This document shows, piece by piece, positions 22,736-34,816 of a stretch of DNA of 64,000 nucleotides (within the stretch, counting starts at the first letter, position 1; every line of letters starts with the position of its first letter). Source of the DNA: Ailanthus altissimus (taxonomy: Eukaryota; Streptophyta; Magnoliopsida; Sapindales; Simaroubaceae); the NCBI GenBank assembly GCA_946807835.1, contig OX327702.1:5890001-5954000 (forward strand), given 5' to 3'. Under the pieces are notes generated by a model. That model saw only the letters and a list, made by a program, of their open reading frames with translations, made no database searches and was not told the origin of the DNA. The position numbers and the translations under genes were made by a program.

Positions 22736-24364
22736 CTACGCAGTCAAATGTACCCATCGTGCCACACTTGGCACGCCCTGATTGACTACAAAAGCCATGT
22801 AATAACCAGGAGGAGCAACCGCTCCATTCGGAGGAGCCGTACACCCGACCCGATACCTCCCATTACCATCCGGTACCGAAGGCGTTACTGTTAATTTGAC
22901 CAACCTTTGACCCTGTGAAAATGAATGGGTTGCAAATGGCGCATTTCCCAAATTGACCTCCAAACTTCCCACCAGGGGCAACGTAACCGATACAAGCACA
23001 TCAAAAGCCTCGCCATAACGTAGCGTTTCCGGAATTTCCCCTATCACGGGTCGGAGATTCGCCAGATCTGGTGACAGATACTCGGGCGAAAATGCTTCTA
23101 TCCGTAATTCTGTCGGAAATTCAGCGTTAAATTTATAGAAGTAATGCGGATTGCTCCCAGCAATTAACACCCGCCCGTCCGGTAACAGGTTAGCAGTAGA
23201 GTGGTACATTCTGGGTACAGTACCCGAGTTCAATGTCATGAACCGCAAACCAGCGGGTTGATCCGGTCGATAAAGAACCGGGAACAAACACGGATTGGAA
23301 GCCAATTCAAATCCTTGAGTCCCAGCTTGAGCTCCGTTTATGATCAAAACGTGGCCGGTTGGGAGCATAACCATATCACCCATGATCCGCCCGAATGGCA
23401 TGTCCTCCATTTCCCAAACCGGGTCTGCTGACGTGGCAACTATTCTCCCGCAACTGCCGTGGGCGGGAGTGTCGGTGCTCCTCTCGATAAAAGCGCCATA
23501 CTGGGCCCCACCGCAGACGACAATCATAGCCGTTGAGAAGTCCCCTTCGAGAGCCAGCATTGCTGACGATCCAGCCGATGGATAATTACGTGGGCCACCA
23601 TCCAACGGTGGATAATTCTTGATTATCTTATTTGTCTGATAATCATACATCACTGCCTTGTTGTTAGCGAAGATGAAAAGGTGGCCGTTGGGGAGAAGGT
23701 GAACGTAAGGGTACAAATTGTCCATCTGTTTATCCTCGACTTCGACGAGAAACGGAAACGAAACGGCGCCTCTTTTCGGTGGATAATACTCGACCGTGTT
23801 AGCTCCTTTGCCTCCAACGATTATAAGGGTACCGTCCGGTAATATTTGGTCAGTTCCGTACCACCTTCCGTGAACTAACTCCACGTCATCAAGCTCCACC
23901 CAGTCACACGACCCGTTTGCCTCGCACGGGCTGAACTTCCGGATCTTCTTGAACCCGTCCATGTCACCACCTGTTTGTAACAACGTTCCGTCGGGCAAAA
24001 ACTGGCCCGATGAGCACCACGTGTCTGTGAGGATCATTAACGGACGAATTTGGTTGCTTTGTAAGTCGAGGACGAGTGAATGAGCATAGCAATCGCGTTT
24101 GAGAACAGGGTCGCTTTTGTCGAATCGACAGTGGCCTTTGGGCAGCATTCTGCGAGAGGGGCCGATGTTGGTTCGGTCTAAAAGCACGACCGTGTTGAAG
24201 CGGGTGACCGCTGTGTGCATGGAGGCTATTCCTGCGTTGGGGACCAGAAGTTCCCAGGTGCCGGGGAGATCAGCACGTATGGGAAAACTGAAGTAGGTGA
24301 CCATGAAAGCGAAGAGGAAGAAGAAGAGATGCAGCCATTGCTGCAAAACAGGAACAAAATCCAT
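22736..24364 (-). CDS. GLOX: Glyoxal/aldehyde oxidase, copper-radical oxidase (galactose oxidase family)
   Basis: A single uninterrupted 542-codon frame with no intron. Such enzymes are secreted copper-radical oxidases that oxidise aldehydes such as glyoxal or methylglyoxal to acids and make H2O2 in the cell wall. A hydrophobic N-terminal segment (residues about 9-28, ending near SFPIRA) is a signal peptide. A kelch-type seven-bladed propeller follows, with repeated LPDG and GG turns, then a C-terminal domain from about residue 435. By motif alignment with galactose oxidase, active-site residues are all present: Cys117 (DTWCSSG) to cross-link Tyr169 (GRWYGTD), axial Tyr387 and His388 (RMYHSTANLLPDGR), and His480 (ATHSFSQGQR). 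The gene is GC-richer than its surroundings. It is tail-to-tail with the NPF gene. Exact substrate is inferred from family only. Confidence 0.93.
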   Translation of the reverse strand: MDFVPVLQQWLHLFFFLFAFMVTYFSFPIRADLPGTWELLVPNAGIASMHTAVTRFNTVVLLDRTNIGPSRRMLPKGHCRFDKSDPVLKRDCYAHSLVLDLQSNQIRPLMILTDTWCSSGQFLPDGTLLQTGGDMDGFKKIRKFSPCEANGSCDWVELDDVELVHGRWYGTDQILPDGTLIIVGGKGANTVEYYPPKRGAVSFPFLVEVEDKQMDNLYPYVHLLPNGHLFIFANNKAVMYDYQTNKIIKNYPPLDGGPRNYPSAGSSAMLALEGDFSTAMIVVCGGAQYGAFIERSTDTPAHGSCGRIVATSADPVWEMEDMPFGRIMGDMVMLPTGHVLIINGAQAGTQGFELASNPCLFPVLYRPDQPAGLRFMTLNSGTVPRMYHSTANLLPDGRVLIAGSNPHYFYKFNAEFPTELRIEAFSPEYLSPDLANLRPVIGEIPETLRYGEAFDVLVSVTLPLVGSLEVNLGNAPFATHSFSQGQRLVKLTVTPSVPDGNGRYRVGCTAPPNGAVAPPGYYMAFVVNQGVPSVARWVHLTA

Positions 24365-24660
24365 GAGAGGAAAGACTAGAGAGACTGAGAGAGTGTAGGG
24401 TCAGTGGAGAGTGAAGGATGACGTTTGACGAAGTTCACCATTTAAAGGAGTTCAAAACGAGCAAGTACTGGAGAGTGCATGATAAAGTTGAAATTGTAAC
24501 TGTCGTTTGTTGATTGTGGAAAGGTAGAGAACTTATGTGCACATGGGGTTGAAATTCAACGGCAACGGTATAAAAAGGTGAGTCCCGGGGGTAAATGAAG
24601 TGTCGGCTGTTGGAGAGTGGTATTGACACGTTGCCAGAAACAACATTTTGGTTTACTCAT
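24365..24660 (-). promoter_or_regulatory. Putative promoter and 5' UTR of the glyoxal oxidase gene
   Basis: Upstream of the minus-strand ATG is a CT-rich leader (CACTCTCTCAGTCTCTCTAG on the minus strand), common in plant 5' UTRs, and a TATA-like TTTAAA at 24441-24446, about 80 bp before the ATG. No canonical TATA box was found. Confidence 0.35.
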
Positions 24661-24828
24661 AGCTGTATAAATGGATGACGTAAGTAAAATGTCATACCCT
24701 AAATATTTTTAAGTAATTATTCGAATATTTAGTGCGGGACAGAATCATCACGAGGGTATTTAATCTATTTTGAATTAAATGAGCTAAAATTTTTAGAAAG
24801 CCCAATAAATTTGGGTTAATGCCACATA

Positions 24829-25179
24829 TGTGTAGTAAGTAAAAGAATTTTTTAAAAAATGCATATTCCATGAGATATTCTTTTAGTAGTTGACATCTTT
24901 GAAATATTTTTTAAGATATTCTCTTCTTTAGATGTGGACTATTGGATTAGAGTTAATCCTAACCGTCCATTGTAAATAGCTTTAGCTATAAATAGGTGGA
25001 GTTCTCATTTGAGAAACCATTCTCTAAATTGTAGAAATACTCATAGCTTGTAATTATATAACTTTGTAATTCTCTCTTTAGTAATAAAATATGAGAACAT
25101 TCTCTCAAACACTTGGTGTGCTTCTTCTTCATCTCTTTCTTTGGTTAATTGGGATTTTGTAGACTGTTTAACACTAACA
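24829..25179 (+). mobile_element. LTR-like fragment (possible solo LTR or TRIM remnant)
   Basis: The segment starts TGTGTAGTAAG and ends CACTAACA, so it has TG and CA termini. It carries a TATA box (TATAAATA, 24987-24994) followed about 90 bp later by a polyadenylation signal (AATAAA, 25083-25088) and a CT-rich tail. This compact arrangement is typical of Ty1/copia LTRs. No matching target-site duplication or second copy was found, so limits are tentative. Confidence 0.45.
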
Positions 25180-25249
25180 AGTGTCTAAGACCGCGCGGGT
25201 TCAAAAAATCGGATCTTGACAAAAGGAAGGGATAAGCACTATTTTATTA

Positions 25250-26270
25250 TTAGAGTGTGGAGTGGAGTAATTCTTAAATTTTTTTATGAGTTTTAAAAAA
25301 AATTAATTTTATCCTAATTTTTTAATCTCCTTTTATATAAATTAATAGAAAAGATGTTTTTTTATAATGATATTTTTGTATTTTTTAAAATTTAATTAAC
25401 ACAGTTTTAATAAAATACATGACATAAAAATAAAATTAAATCCTTCAATGTTTTTAAAAAAAATAAAACATGTGAATAAATTTAAAATTAAAGTATTTAT
25501 TTTAAAATTTTATTTTATAATTAAATAAATAAAAAAAAGCCTCTTCCATTATTGTCGGTTGCTGTCAACTACTATTAATTGAAAATATGTTTTTTTATAA
25601 TAATATTTTTGTCTTTATCAAAATTTAATTAGCACAATTTTAATAAAATACATAACATAAAAATAAATTTAAAACCTTCAATTTTTTTAAAAGAATAAAA
25701 CATGTGAATAAATTTAAACTTAAAGTATTTATTTTATAATTAAATAAATAAAAAAATAGCCTTTGTCATTGTCGCTGATTGTTGTCGACTACTATTATTC
25801 GATGATGGTGGTTGTCATGAAAATGACCAAATTTTATATTATTAAATTTTTTTTATTTACATACTAATGTTATTTAAAAAAATTAAAAGACAACAAAAAA
25901 TGATAGAGAGTATGACAATTGTGATTCTAACATTCACCACCATCATTAAACAAATTGATTCAATGGTGTTCATCGTCCTCTTCAATATTTTTTGCTACTT
26001 TATATCTTTTTAGATTAAAAATAATTTTATCATTGTATAAATTAGAAAAATAAAATTTAATAATTTAAAATTTGATTATTTTTATGATCACCATCATCTC
26101 TAGAAAACAACGGCCGGCTATTACCGATAATAGAGGTTATTTTTTATTTTACGTAATTTATTTTTTAAATAAATTTTAAATTTTTTAAAAAATAAATATT
26201 AAAATTTAATTTTATTAGAATGTGTTACAGGTCTTTTTTGTTTTTTTTTTATTAATGATCCATCTATAAT
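25250..26270. repeat. AT-rich block with a direct duplication and an inverted arm
   Basis: A roughly 233-bp unit occurs twice in direct orientation (about 25350-25582 and 25583-25800), sharing ACATGTGAATAAATTTAAA, a GCCTCTTCCATTATTGTCG/GCCTTTGTCATTGTCGCTG pair and TCAACTACTATTA. The segment about 25750-25865 then recurs inverted at about 26040-26150 (GATGGTGGTTGTCATG against the reverse complement of ATGATCACCATCATC). It could be a foldback or non-autonomous DNA transposon, possibly Mutator-like. No terminal duplication was confirmed. Confidence 0.6.
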
Positions 26271-27038
26271 TGACACCTAGATTTGACATATAATATACCC
26301 ATTTATATTTCATTGTATCAATTCACTTTAAATTTTTATAATAATTTCTAATTTTTTTTCTTTCATAATAAAAAATTAATAAATTAAGACAATTTTACTT
26401 CTTTTTTTAAAATTGTAAAATAAAATTAAAAATTAGTCTAAATTCTTATTAATAAAAATTCATAGAATTGTCGAAGTCCCCAACGAAAAGAGACGACAAA
26501 AACCACAAAACAAAGTGTAATTGCACACTAATTGGGCCACCGCGTTCTGATTATTGATTGAATGAATGAGATGAGACTTGAGAGGTAAGAGCCGAGTGCT
26601 GAGGGCATTTTCATTTGCTGGATGCACCATTTATACTGTTTTTACTGCTTTTAATATATATTTTTTTTCTCTTGGCGTATGATAATAAACTCATCTGGGC
26701 GGGATAAATAGGCGTTACTTATCGACCATATAAAGAAGCCTATGTTATTTTGAATAATTGAAAAATAAGCACACTTTTTCTTCAATATTAATGTTTAGGA
26801 AAATTTTCATAAATAGTTACTTTTTAGAAGAAAAAAAATTAATTTAACTAACTATGAGATTTTCAAACTTTTGTAACAAAAAATTTAATAAATTAACAAA
26901 AATATCCTTATCTTAGTCTCATGTTCTATAATTCAAATATGAATTTCATAATATTTTTCAAAAAAATACACATACTTAAGATTTTGAACAAAAACTATTT
27001 AAATTAATCAAAGAGGTTTTATATCATTATGTGTTAAT
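26271..27038. other. AT-rich spacer before the MULE
   Basis: No gene was recognised. If the MULE has a left terminal inverted repeat it should lie here; only a short, unconvincing match (GTTTAGGAA near 26795 with its complement near 31130) was noticed. Confidence 0.45.
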
Positions 27039-28402
27039 GTGGATCTTAAACACTCTACTAGTAGTGAGATTACACAAGCTTCTATAGAGAAGCAACAAAC
27101 TTGTCATAATTATTTTATGTCTACAAGTAGTGGTAACCATATTAGTAGCACGTTCCCAACAAAACTAAATATTGTGTTTCTAATTAATACCACTAATCAT
27201 ATTAGTAGCACGTCCCAAACAATATCAAATATTGTGTTTCTAACTAACACCACATGCAACTACCAATTTTCTCCAGTGAGATACAATGATAATCCAACTT
27301 ATGCTCATTATAACAGTCAAATAGATAAGAATGCGGATGATGATGGAGAAGCAAATAGGTTAAATAATATAAAAGAGGGCAGTGAGAGCCACATTTCAAA
27401 TGATGATGGAAAAGGAGTTCATGATTTACGTCCCACACCATTGGATGAGCATGATAATATTGTTGAACTACATAACTTATTTCAGTTTCTCCCTCAGATA
27501 TCGCTTTCTAATTCAATTTATAAGATTCAGTATTATGCTCAAGAATAGAGAAAGTTATCGTTGGAAAGGTGTTTCCTAGCAAGAACACAATATACAATGC
27601 TCTTAGCCAACTTATATTGAAGAGGAATTGGAGTTTCAAAGTATATAGGTCTATTAAAGATCAATTTGAGGCAAAATATGATGTTAAAAGATGCAAGTAA
27701 TGAGTTCGTATTGTGTCCATAAATGCTCTCGAATATTTTATCGTGCGAAGAATCGTCAAGGAGCACATATGTTAGTTAGATTGATTACTTAATGATCATC
27801 ATCAAGCTAAAAGTTGAATTATTTTTTGTACCTTTGTTTATAATGTTAGGTCCTTGTATTCGGGGTTTTCACTCTTCCAATAAATTTCTGATTACTATGG
27901 ACGGTACTTTTTTTTAAAGGCCCTTATCTTGATTCTATGTTTGTTGTAGTTTGTAAAAATAAAAATAATTAGATTTATCCATTAGCATTGAGCATTGTTG
28001 ATTATGAAAATGATTTATCTTGAAATGATTTATGGAGAAATTATAGGTTGTTATTTGTGATGTCAATGATATAGTCTTTATATCGGATAAACAAGCGAGC
28101 ATGGAGAAGGCTATCCTTAAAGTATTTCTCAATGCCCACCATAAGGTATGTATTTATCACTTGAAGGGGAATCTGATCATGAAATACAAGCTTCTAATCG
28201 GAAAAAAAAAGAAAAAAAATGGATTCTTAGCGGTATATTTTGTTGCTACAAATACATATCGACTATTTAATTTTCAAAACCAAATGAATACATGCGAGAT
28301 ATAAACCAGAGACAGTTAAGTATTTGGAGGAGAATGTTGGTTGTACTAAGTATGCCAAATCAGTTAGCACATTTAAGAGGTATAATACTATGACCATTAA
28401 TA
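27039..28402 (+). pseudogene. MULE transposase, N-terminal and catalytic part
   Basis: An uninterrupted 169-residue frame (27039-27548) of low-complexity Asn/Ser/Asp-rich sequence includes a 20-residue tandem repeat (27135-27194 and 27195-27254). After a stop come MULE blocks: VGKVFPSKNTIYNAL and KRNWSFKVYRS (N-terminal DNA-binding region, 27550-27680), KFLITMDGTFF (first catalytic Asp, about 27880-27910), DVNDIVFISDKQASMEKAI followed by HHKVCIYHLKGNLIMKYK (second Asp, 28060-28190), and YLEENVGCTKYAKS (28320-28360). At least five frame breaks exist. Transposase would cut and rejoin element ends in the nucleus; this copy cannot. Confidence 0.75.
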
Positions 28403-30270
28403 TGTTAGAGTTTGTGCTTACATGTCATTCCAATTATTGTACGAATATTTATTTATTTAAAATTTATACAATGAATATTTTGAATAAATTATATGGTACC
28501 AAGTTTGTTACTTTTCAGATATTGTAGATCTAAAGGAGTTTAAGTCAACGTAAGAGTTAGCATTCTGAGAGTTAGAACCTTGTTTGGAATGTGACAAAGA
28601 CTTGATAATATATTTGTAATGACATCGTTGTAAGAAGTTGCAAATGATACAAAAAAATATCATTATGCAGGATGTTCTCAAAATACTATTCCTGATCTAT
28701 GGTTATCGACACAGGTCAATCGGTATACCTTCTGGATCAATGTGTATCTATATTTGGATTTTTTAAACGGTTAGTCTTAACAGACCATGAGTTTAGTGGA
28801 AGTTCATATAGGCATGCAAGTATTCAGTGAGGATTAGGTACTGAGCAGACTCACAAATATAACCGGTTAGTCTCATATAGCCGTCAATAAAGGGTATTCT
28901 CTAGTTGAATAGTCTTTATAATATTTTGAGCTAAGCACCACAGTGGATTTATGAGTAATCAACCATGCTTTGATTTTACGCATGTCAGAGACCTTTCATG
29001 ATTTATCCTTTAGGTGTCATTGGATATGGTCTAATGCTGATACAATATGGTGTGCGTAGCTATAGGATTTGTCACTCATATATGTGAGTTATATATCTGA
29101 ATGCTCCAAGATTATATTTTAAGAAGTCTTATATCCATAAGCAGAAACCCCAAAAAAGAGTTTTTTTGTAAGGTTAAATAATATTGTAAAAGAGTTTATA
29201 GATATATTTATTTATTTTTTACAAAAATATAAATCTAGAGATAAGTTTATAGTCAAGCATATATAGATTTGACAATGATGATCTATATCTTTGCTCTTTT
29301 AGGATATCTTTACTCTTCCAGGATATAGAAAATGAAAGAATTATACGTATATAGTTGACCTGAACTTATAAGGTTTAACGCGTCATTCTGCAATATCCAT
29401 AATGTATTTAGGACATCATTCACAGACTTACAGAAGAGTCTAAGACAAACAAGTGTGAACCTAAGGAGTCTTATAATATGAAGTGTACTCGTTGAGCACT
29501 AGAGTAGCGGACTGGGTTGAATTGTTCAATCTGTGAAAATCTTGAAAAATTGAATCTGTTTTCAAGATGTCACGGGAAGCACACTTGTCAAAGTTTAAGA
29601 GTTAAGCTTATATTTTATTAGTAAAAATTGTTAACTAATAAAATTGGGACAAATGGCTTTTTGAATGGCTTAATGCATGACATTTGGCATGTACATGAAA
29701 AATGGGTGTGAACAAGTGTCATTTGCATGAATTTGAAAGTAAATAAGTGTTATTAACTTTTTTTTATGCAAAGGTTCTGTAATTGTGCAAATAGTTCGAC
29801 AAAAGTTTTGTAATTGCACAAATGGTTTGACAATGGTAATTGGCCAATTGAAAAGAAAATTGTAAATGTTGCAATTAAGTCCCTTATGCTTCAAAAGACA
29901 AAAGAGAATGAAAAATGAAAATGAGTTACACATTCTTCTCTAAAGAGACATTCAACCTAGCCAAGAAAGAAAGAAACAAGTTCTTGCTAGAATTTTCAGA
30001 GCTACTATTCTAGCTTTATAATCCCAATAGGTTGTTATAAACTAGAATTGTTCAAAAAATTACTTTCATGTAAAACTCGAATTTGGATTCTTCACCGAAA
30101 TTCTTTAAAGGTAAGTTTCTGAAACTTTTAGTGTAATTATTTCAATTTCATTGTGTATATATTGAATGATTAATTATAATTTTGTTGGGCTAATGTATAT
30201 ACGACATGCATTTTGATTTAATATATATACATTCACATGCATACACCCTCATTAAGCACACACTTTTACA
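28403..30270 (+). mobile_element. Family A solo LTR, copy A1 (in MULE transposase)
   Basis: 1,868 bp starting TGTTAGAGTTTGTGCTTACA and ending CACTTTTACA, flanked on both sides by TAATA (28398-28402, 30271-30275). It shares with the other family A copies a block ending AATATGAAGTGTACTCGT (near 29475-29495) and a block near 28935-28975 (CACAGTGGATTTATGAGTAA). It has no coding potential beyond short frames. TG...CA ends, a 5-bp duplication and absence of internal genes indicate a solo LTR. The internal proteins of the family are unknown from this window. Confidence 0.88.
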
Positions 30271-30890
30271 TAATATTATAAAGATCAATGCAGTGGCAAA
30301 GTAGACGCGTTTCTTACCTATAACTTCATTCGCTGAATGGATACGAGAGTTAATGCAAAATTGATTTTATAACTGAAGAAAGGCCGCCAAAAATATAACA
30401 CTTGACCACATGAGCAAACTATAAGATCTGAAAGCACAAGGATCAGTTTATGAGAATGTCAATTCATCATTTTGACAACTCCAAGTTTGTTGTAAATGAT
30501 AATATTAAAAATGGGATAATCAATATAGCCACAAAGTCATGCAATTATAAGAAGTTTGACTTTTGCCAACTGTCATATTCCATGCAATTGCCATGTGCAA
30601 ACATGTTAGTTTACAGTATCAGGGTCTTTGTTCTTTCTATTATATGGTTGAAAATTCACTGACTGCATATAGAGATTCAATAGATCTTGTTGACCATCTG
30701 TCGAATTAGATTGTTTTGGATGATGTGCAAAATATTTAGATACAAACTCCAATTGCACATAGATAATCTAAGAGACGTAAAGAGAAACATATATCATCCT
30801 AATATGAAGAACCATTAAAGAATGCTTGTAGTCGATACAAGCAACACAAACACAACTGACAATCATGTCAAACCCTGCCACATTATTAAG
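30271..30890 (+). pseudogene. MULE transposase, C-terminal part with SWIM-like zinc finger
   Basis: After the inserted repeat the transposase continues with a PVTSFIEWIRELMQN-like stretch in broken frames (30290-30360), then the open frame 30450-30662 with FVVNDNIKNG and a SWIM-type finger. The expected C-x-C is C-N-Y (30540-30548) and the expected C-x-H at the end is C-A-N (near 30590), so the finger is damaged. A last knuckle reads CSRYKQHKHN (about 30828-30858), again with Cys replaced by Tyr. Confidence 0.7.
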
Positions 30891-31291
30891 CAGATGATGT
30901 TGCTATAGTTTTCTTGATTTGGTTTATTTATTAGATGTATTTTGATGATTATTATATTGTATTTAAAATAATTTTTTATTTTTGGTGTTGACTTGTCAAA
31001 TTTTGTATTTTGATAATTATTATATAATTTGCATCGTGGGTGATTTGTCATTTTTTTTAATGTACTATCACTTGGATAATTCTTTATAATGATTGTTATA
31101 TTTTTATCATAATTTTAGTAGCATTTTCCATATACTTTGGACATTCCTAAACTTGCAATATCATAAACAAACATATAATGAAATGTAAGTAATTATGTTT
31201 TTTTACTAATAAATAAATGTCAATGATTTATTGTAATTCATTACATCACATATCAATTACCATCTTCTGCCTAAAAATGATCCACTCTTGT
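30891..31291. other. AT-rich spacer after the MULE
   Basis: No coding homology was recognised. It should contain the right end of the MULE. Confidence 0.4.
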
Positions 31292-32880
31292 GAGCATAAA
31301 ATTAAATCTTAGAGTTATATAAATTTGTCACTACTCGCACGAGTGGGGGAGACTATTTGACTTTAGGACAATTCTTTATGGCATACCTCTTTATACTCAA
31401 AGTTAGATTCTATCTTTCCTTACTCTTTCTCTATATTTTTAATTTTTATTTTGCTTGATAATAATTTTATCTTACAGATATTTAACAATATATGTTCTAA
31501 TATATGGTTAAATAATATTTAAAATTAATTTTATCCAACAATCTAAAGCCAAAAAGTTACTATGTTTATTAGTTGTTATTACATTTGCAAGAGTTATTAG
31601 TGTTATTATTTTATATTTGAGTTTTTTTTAGTATAAATAAAGAACATGGAAAGATTATAATATTATTTGTTGAATGATTATTTGTGATCATATCTATTTG
31701 ACAAATATCAAATATGTATTGTCTCTAAGTTTAATTTTATTATGTATTAATATCTATTTTGTTTCTGAAATATTAATTTATATGTAGATCTTATAAACGT
31801 TATATATAATATTTTTTAAAAATATGCATTCATTGTTTCAAATCATTTAGTTCGAGTATATATAGTAATATACATGTGTTACTATATTTTATGGGTAAGA
31901 GTTATACAAATTCATATTTTTACAAATAAGTGTTAATTTAATTGGGTTAAGAGATCATTTTTAAGCTATTGAATATTCAAATAGTATGCTCTTTTTTGTA
32001 TAATTATTTTAATTGTTGATGGTCATTCTATACATTATATGTGACCCCATATATTAACTAGTTGTGTATTTTCTTTATAAATCATATTATATTGATACTA
32101 ATTTTATTATTTTCTAATATATTTTAATTGTAAAATAATTGTACATAGTTATTATCTTTTCATGTTTTTAATTTGGTGACTAATATGCATAACATAAATA
32201 TATGTGCAAATAAATATGACTTTTAAGAGTAATGAAAGTATTACTATAATGGCATAATGTAGCTTAAATTATTTATTTCAAGAAATTATAGTAGTCTCAA
32301 GAATTTCTTGAAATGTAGGGGCTTATTATTTTTTCTTATTATTTATTTTTCATGTATCATTACGAGAGAGTTAAAAGAAAAAAATGATGCGTATCTATTT
32401 GTTTGTTAGAATTTGATTTTTCAAGAAAATACTTTGCTATTAATAACAACTTTTTGTATGCTTTAAGTGTCCCTTTACTATGAAAGTTCTTATAATTTTA
32501 TTGGTGTAAAAAAAAAAAAGAATTTCTTCATTGTGTTTTAATTATTGTGATAACTAATAAAAATTGACTTAGCATGCAAAAATTTTAATGTTTCACATAA
32601 AGTTTATGTGGATATATATACATGTTACGAGAAGATCTAAAGGAAAATTTTTTTGTTGAGAGATATTAAATTTAATTATTTGTGTTCACAACTTAAAATT
32701 ATATGTAAAATAATAGTCTTAAAATTCTTTAAAAAATATGGGGGTTTTCAAATATATATATTAATAATGAATGTTGAGTGAAAAGAAAAATAAAAGTGTT
32801 AATATTTTTTACTTCATAATTTCTTTGAAATTAAGGATTCTTATGTTGTATATCCAAGCTAATGCTTTTCTTTAATTAAT
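31292..32880. repeat. Family B tail and flank, uninterrupted copy (empty site of the Ale-like insertion)
   Basis: 31292-31546 matches the last part of the family B LTR-like sequence (53530-53784, 63410-63657), ending TTTATCCAACA. From about 31558 to 32880 it matches 53925-54108 and then 58651-59850 over most of its length, by eye well above 80 percent. The AATAT at 31749-31753 is the single-copy target corresponding to the duplicated AATAT around the copia element at 54109-58645. About 115 bp present at 53785-53924 is missing here. Confidence 0.85.
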
Positions 32881-34816
32881 CCACCATCAATTACCATTGC
32901 CTTGTCGAGCAGTTGGCTATGACCGCTAATCAAACTCATGGACGGTTCCCTTTTTTATTTTTTATAATGTTTTATTTAATTTAATTTATTTTTAAAAATA
33001 TTTTATTAAAATATATAAATTTAACTATATAATGACACATTTCATTTATAACTTATCATATTATGACATGTGTCATTTTATTTTATAATTTTGTATTAAA
33101 ATAAAAAATCTAATTATAAAATTTTAATTAAATTATTTTAAAATTTGGTAATAATTATATTCATGAATCATAATATAAAAATGATTAATGAATTTCAATT
33201 GTATTTTAATTTTGAGTCCAAATACATATTTAAAATATTGTGTTATATTGATTAAATTAAGTAATAATTATTTTTATTTATTTTCAAAAAAATATAAGAT
33301 ATAAATATTAAATATTATTCTAATAAATAAATTAGAATAATATCAAATATAAATATAATAATTATATTAAAATTTATTTTATTTAATTAGATTATATTAA
33401 ATGAATTGATGAAATTCACCAAGTGCTCAAAGATATGGAATGGACGAAATTCTATCATGTGTACAAAGTTAAATTCATTACATACTTAAGTTAGAGGACA
33501 AATAAATTGTTTAAACTACGAAAAAGTATATTTTGTTTAAATTAACTAAAAAAAATAACGAACAGAGACAAAATTGATTATTTGAATATAGATAAGATAA
33601 ATTGTCCATTAAACTAAATTTAAGAAACTAAAATTTTCTTATCCTATACTTTTTATAGGAAATGTCATCCTTAACACTAATCTCACTTAGGAATTAGCAT
33701 TTGCTTTGATAAATTTTGTTGCAAAATCAAGTCTAAGCTTAATACTATGACAACATTTAGGCTTCAACCTCAACCTTGACTTATTTTTACTAGTTAGAGT
33801 TTTTACATGCCATAATAATTATATAGCAGGTATTTAGTACCATAAAACTACATAAGCGATTTGTGGAATATTTCATTCACAAGTAAATCGATAATAATAA
33901 GATCAAGCATAACAGAGATGATAATCAATACCTCCATAGCTACCCATAGCCCTCTATTATCTCTTTTGATAATGCATTGTCTATTTTAATGAATTACAAT
34001 AGTTTATATAAGCTTTAAACCATCTCTAGAAACCTTATTTTTTATTGGAATAGGAGTCCACATAAAAAGAAAGTCTAAAACTAACCAAAACATAAAATCT
34101 GAGCCAAAAACATGACTTTTCCCTTAAGTTAGTGTTGCGGCGAGAGCTTTGTCTCGTCGTGGCACTAATGTGACCTCGTCATAGCGCCTTCTCACCTCTA
34201 CTCACTTTTGACTCTCTATTTCTGTCCCTTTCTCGTACTTTTAATGCATATTGGACCTCATGTTTTACTCCTCATTGTCTCTAACTCAATCAAACTCAAC
34301 CTTGATTTTGAATCATCAAAATTTTAATAATTCCCTCCTTAATTTAAAATCTTTATAGGATCTATTCCCTCCTTAACCAATGCTCAATTACTCTAGTGTT
34401 GATTTAGTTAAGTCTTATACGTAGACTTAACTCATTTAAGGCTTGTGACTTCGATCTTCAAAGATTTTAAATTGATGTCTTATCAAGCAACCTTTCGTAT
34501 TATGATCTCCAGTATTACCTAAACACCATCATCTTGGGCAGCCTTTTGGATTATGATCTCTATAATCTATTACCTATCAATAGTCTGTTTACTATACATT
34601 CTCTTTTGACCTCTGTTATACCAGTTAGATCATTTCTAATGCTACCTATTGGTATGCTCCCCTCAATAATCCATGTTGAGCTCTCACAGCATTCTCATTA
34701 AGCACATAGCCTCAATTATACTTCTCACACATAGATTCTTTAAATATCTTTCATATTTTTTCTTCAAGAAGCCTTTAAGGAGTTTGCAATGTCTAGTCTA
34801 ACTTATAGTCTATTGT
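32881..34816. other. Spacer, AT-rich then mixed composition
   Basis: No protein domain was recognised. On the minus strand 33830-34340 shows LTR-like traits (a TATATAA near 34010, a GGAGGGAAT purine stretch near 34335), and a tRNA-Met-like primer site (AATATTAGAGCTATGG) is suggested on the minus strand near 37160. Together with 36929-37200 this may be a badly decayed minus-strand copia-type element split by family A copy A2. Matching LTRs were not found. Confidence 0.35.

Larger units (their letters stand above)
27039..30890 (+). mobile_element. Mutator-like element (MULE) remnant, interrupted by a family A solo LTR
   Basis: The coding remnants of a MURA-type transposase run from 27039 to 28402 and resume after a 1,868-bp insertion at 30271, ending near 30890. 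Both sides carry consecutive blocks of one transposase, and the target-site duplication TAATA marks the join. Terminal inverted repeats were not identified, so the element limits are those of the recognisable coding part. Confidence 0.75.

Noticed and set aside
23201..23585. Plus-strand frames inside the oxidase gene
   Set aside because: They are shadows of the intact minus-strand coding sequence, whose GC-rich codons reduce stops on the other strand.
26790..31140. GTTTAGGAA and its complement as MULE terminal inverted repeats
   Set aside because: Only nine bases match, too short in AT-rich DNA, and no 9-bp target duplication was found.
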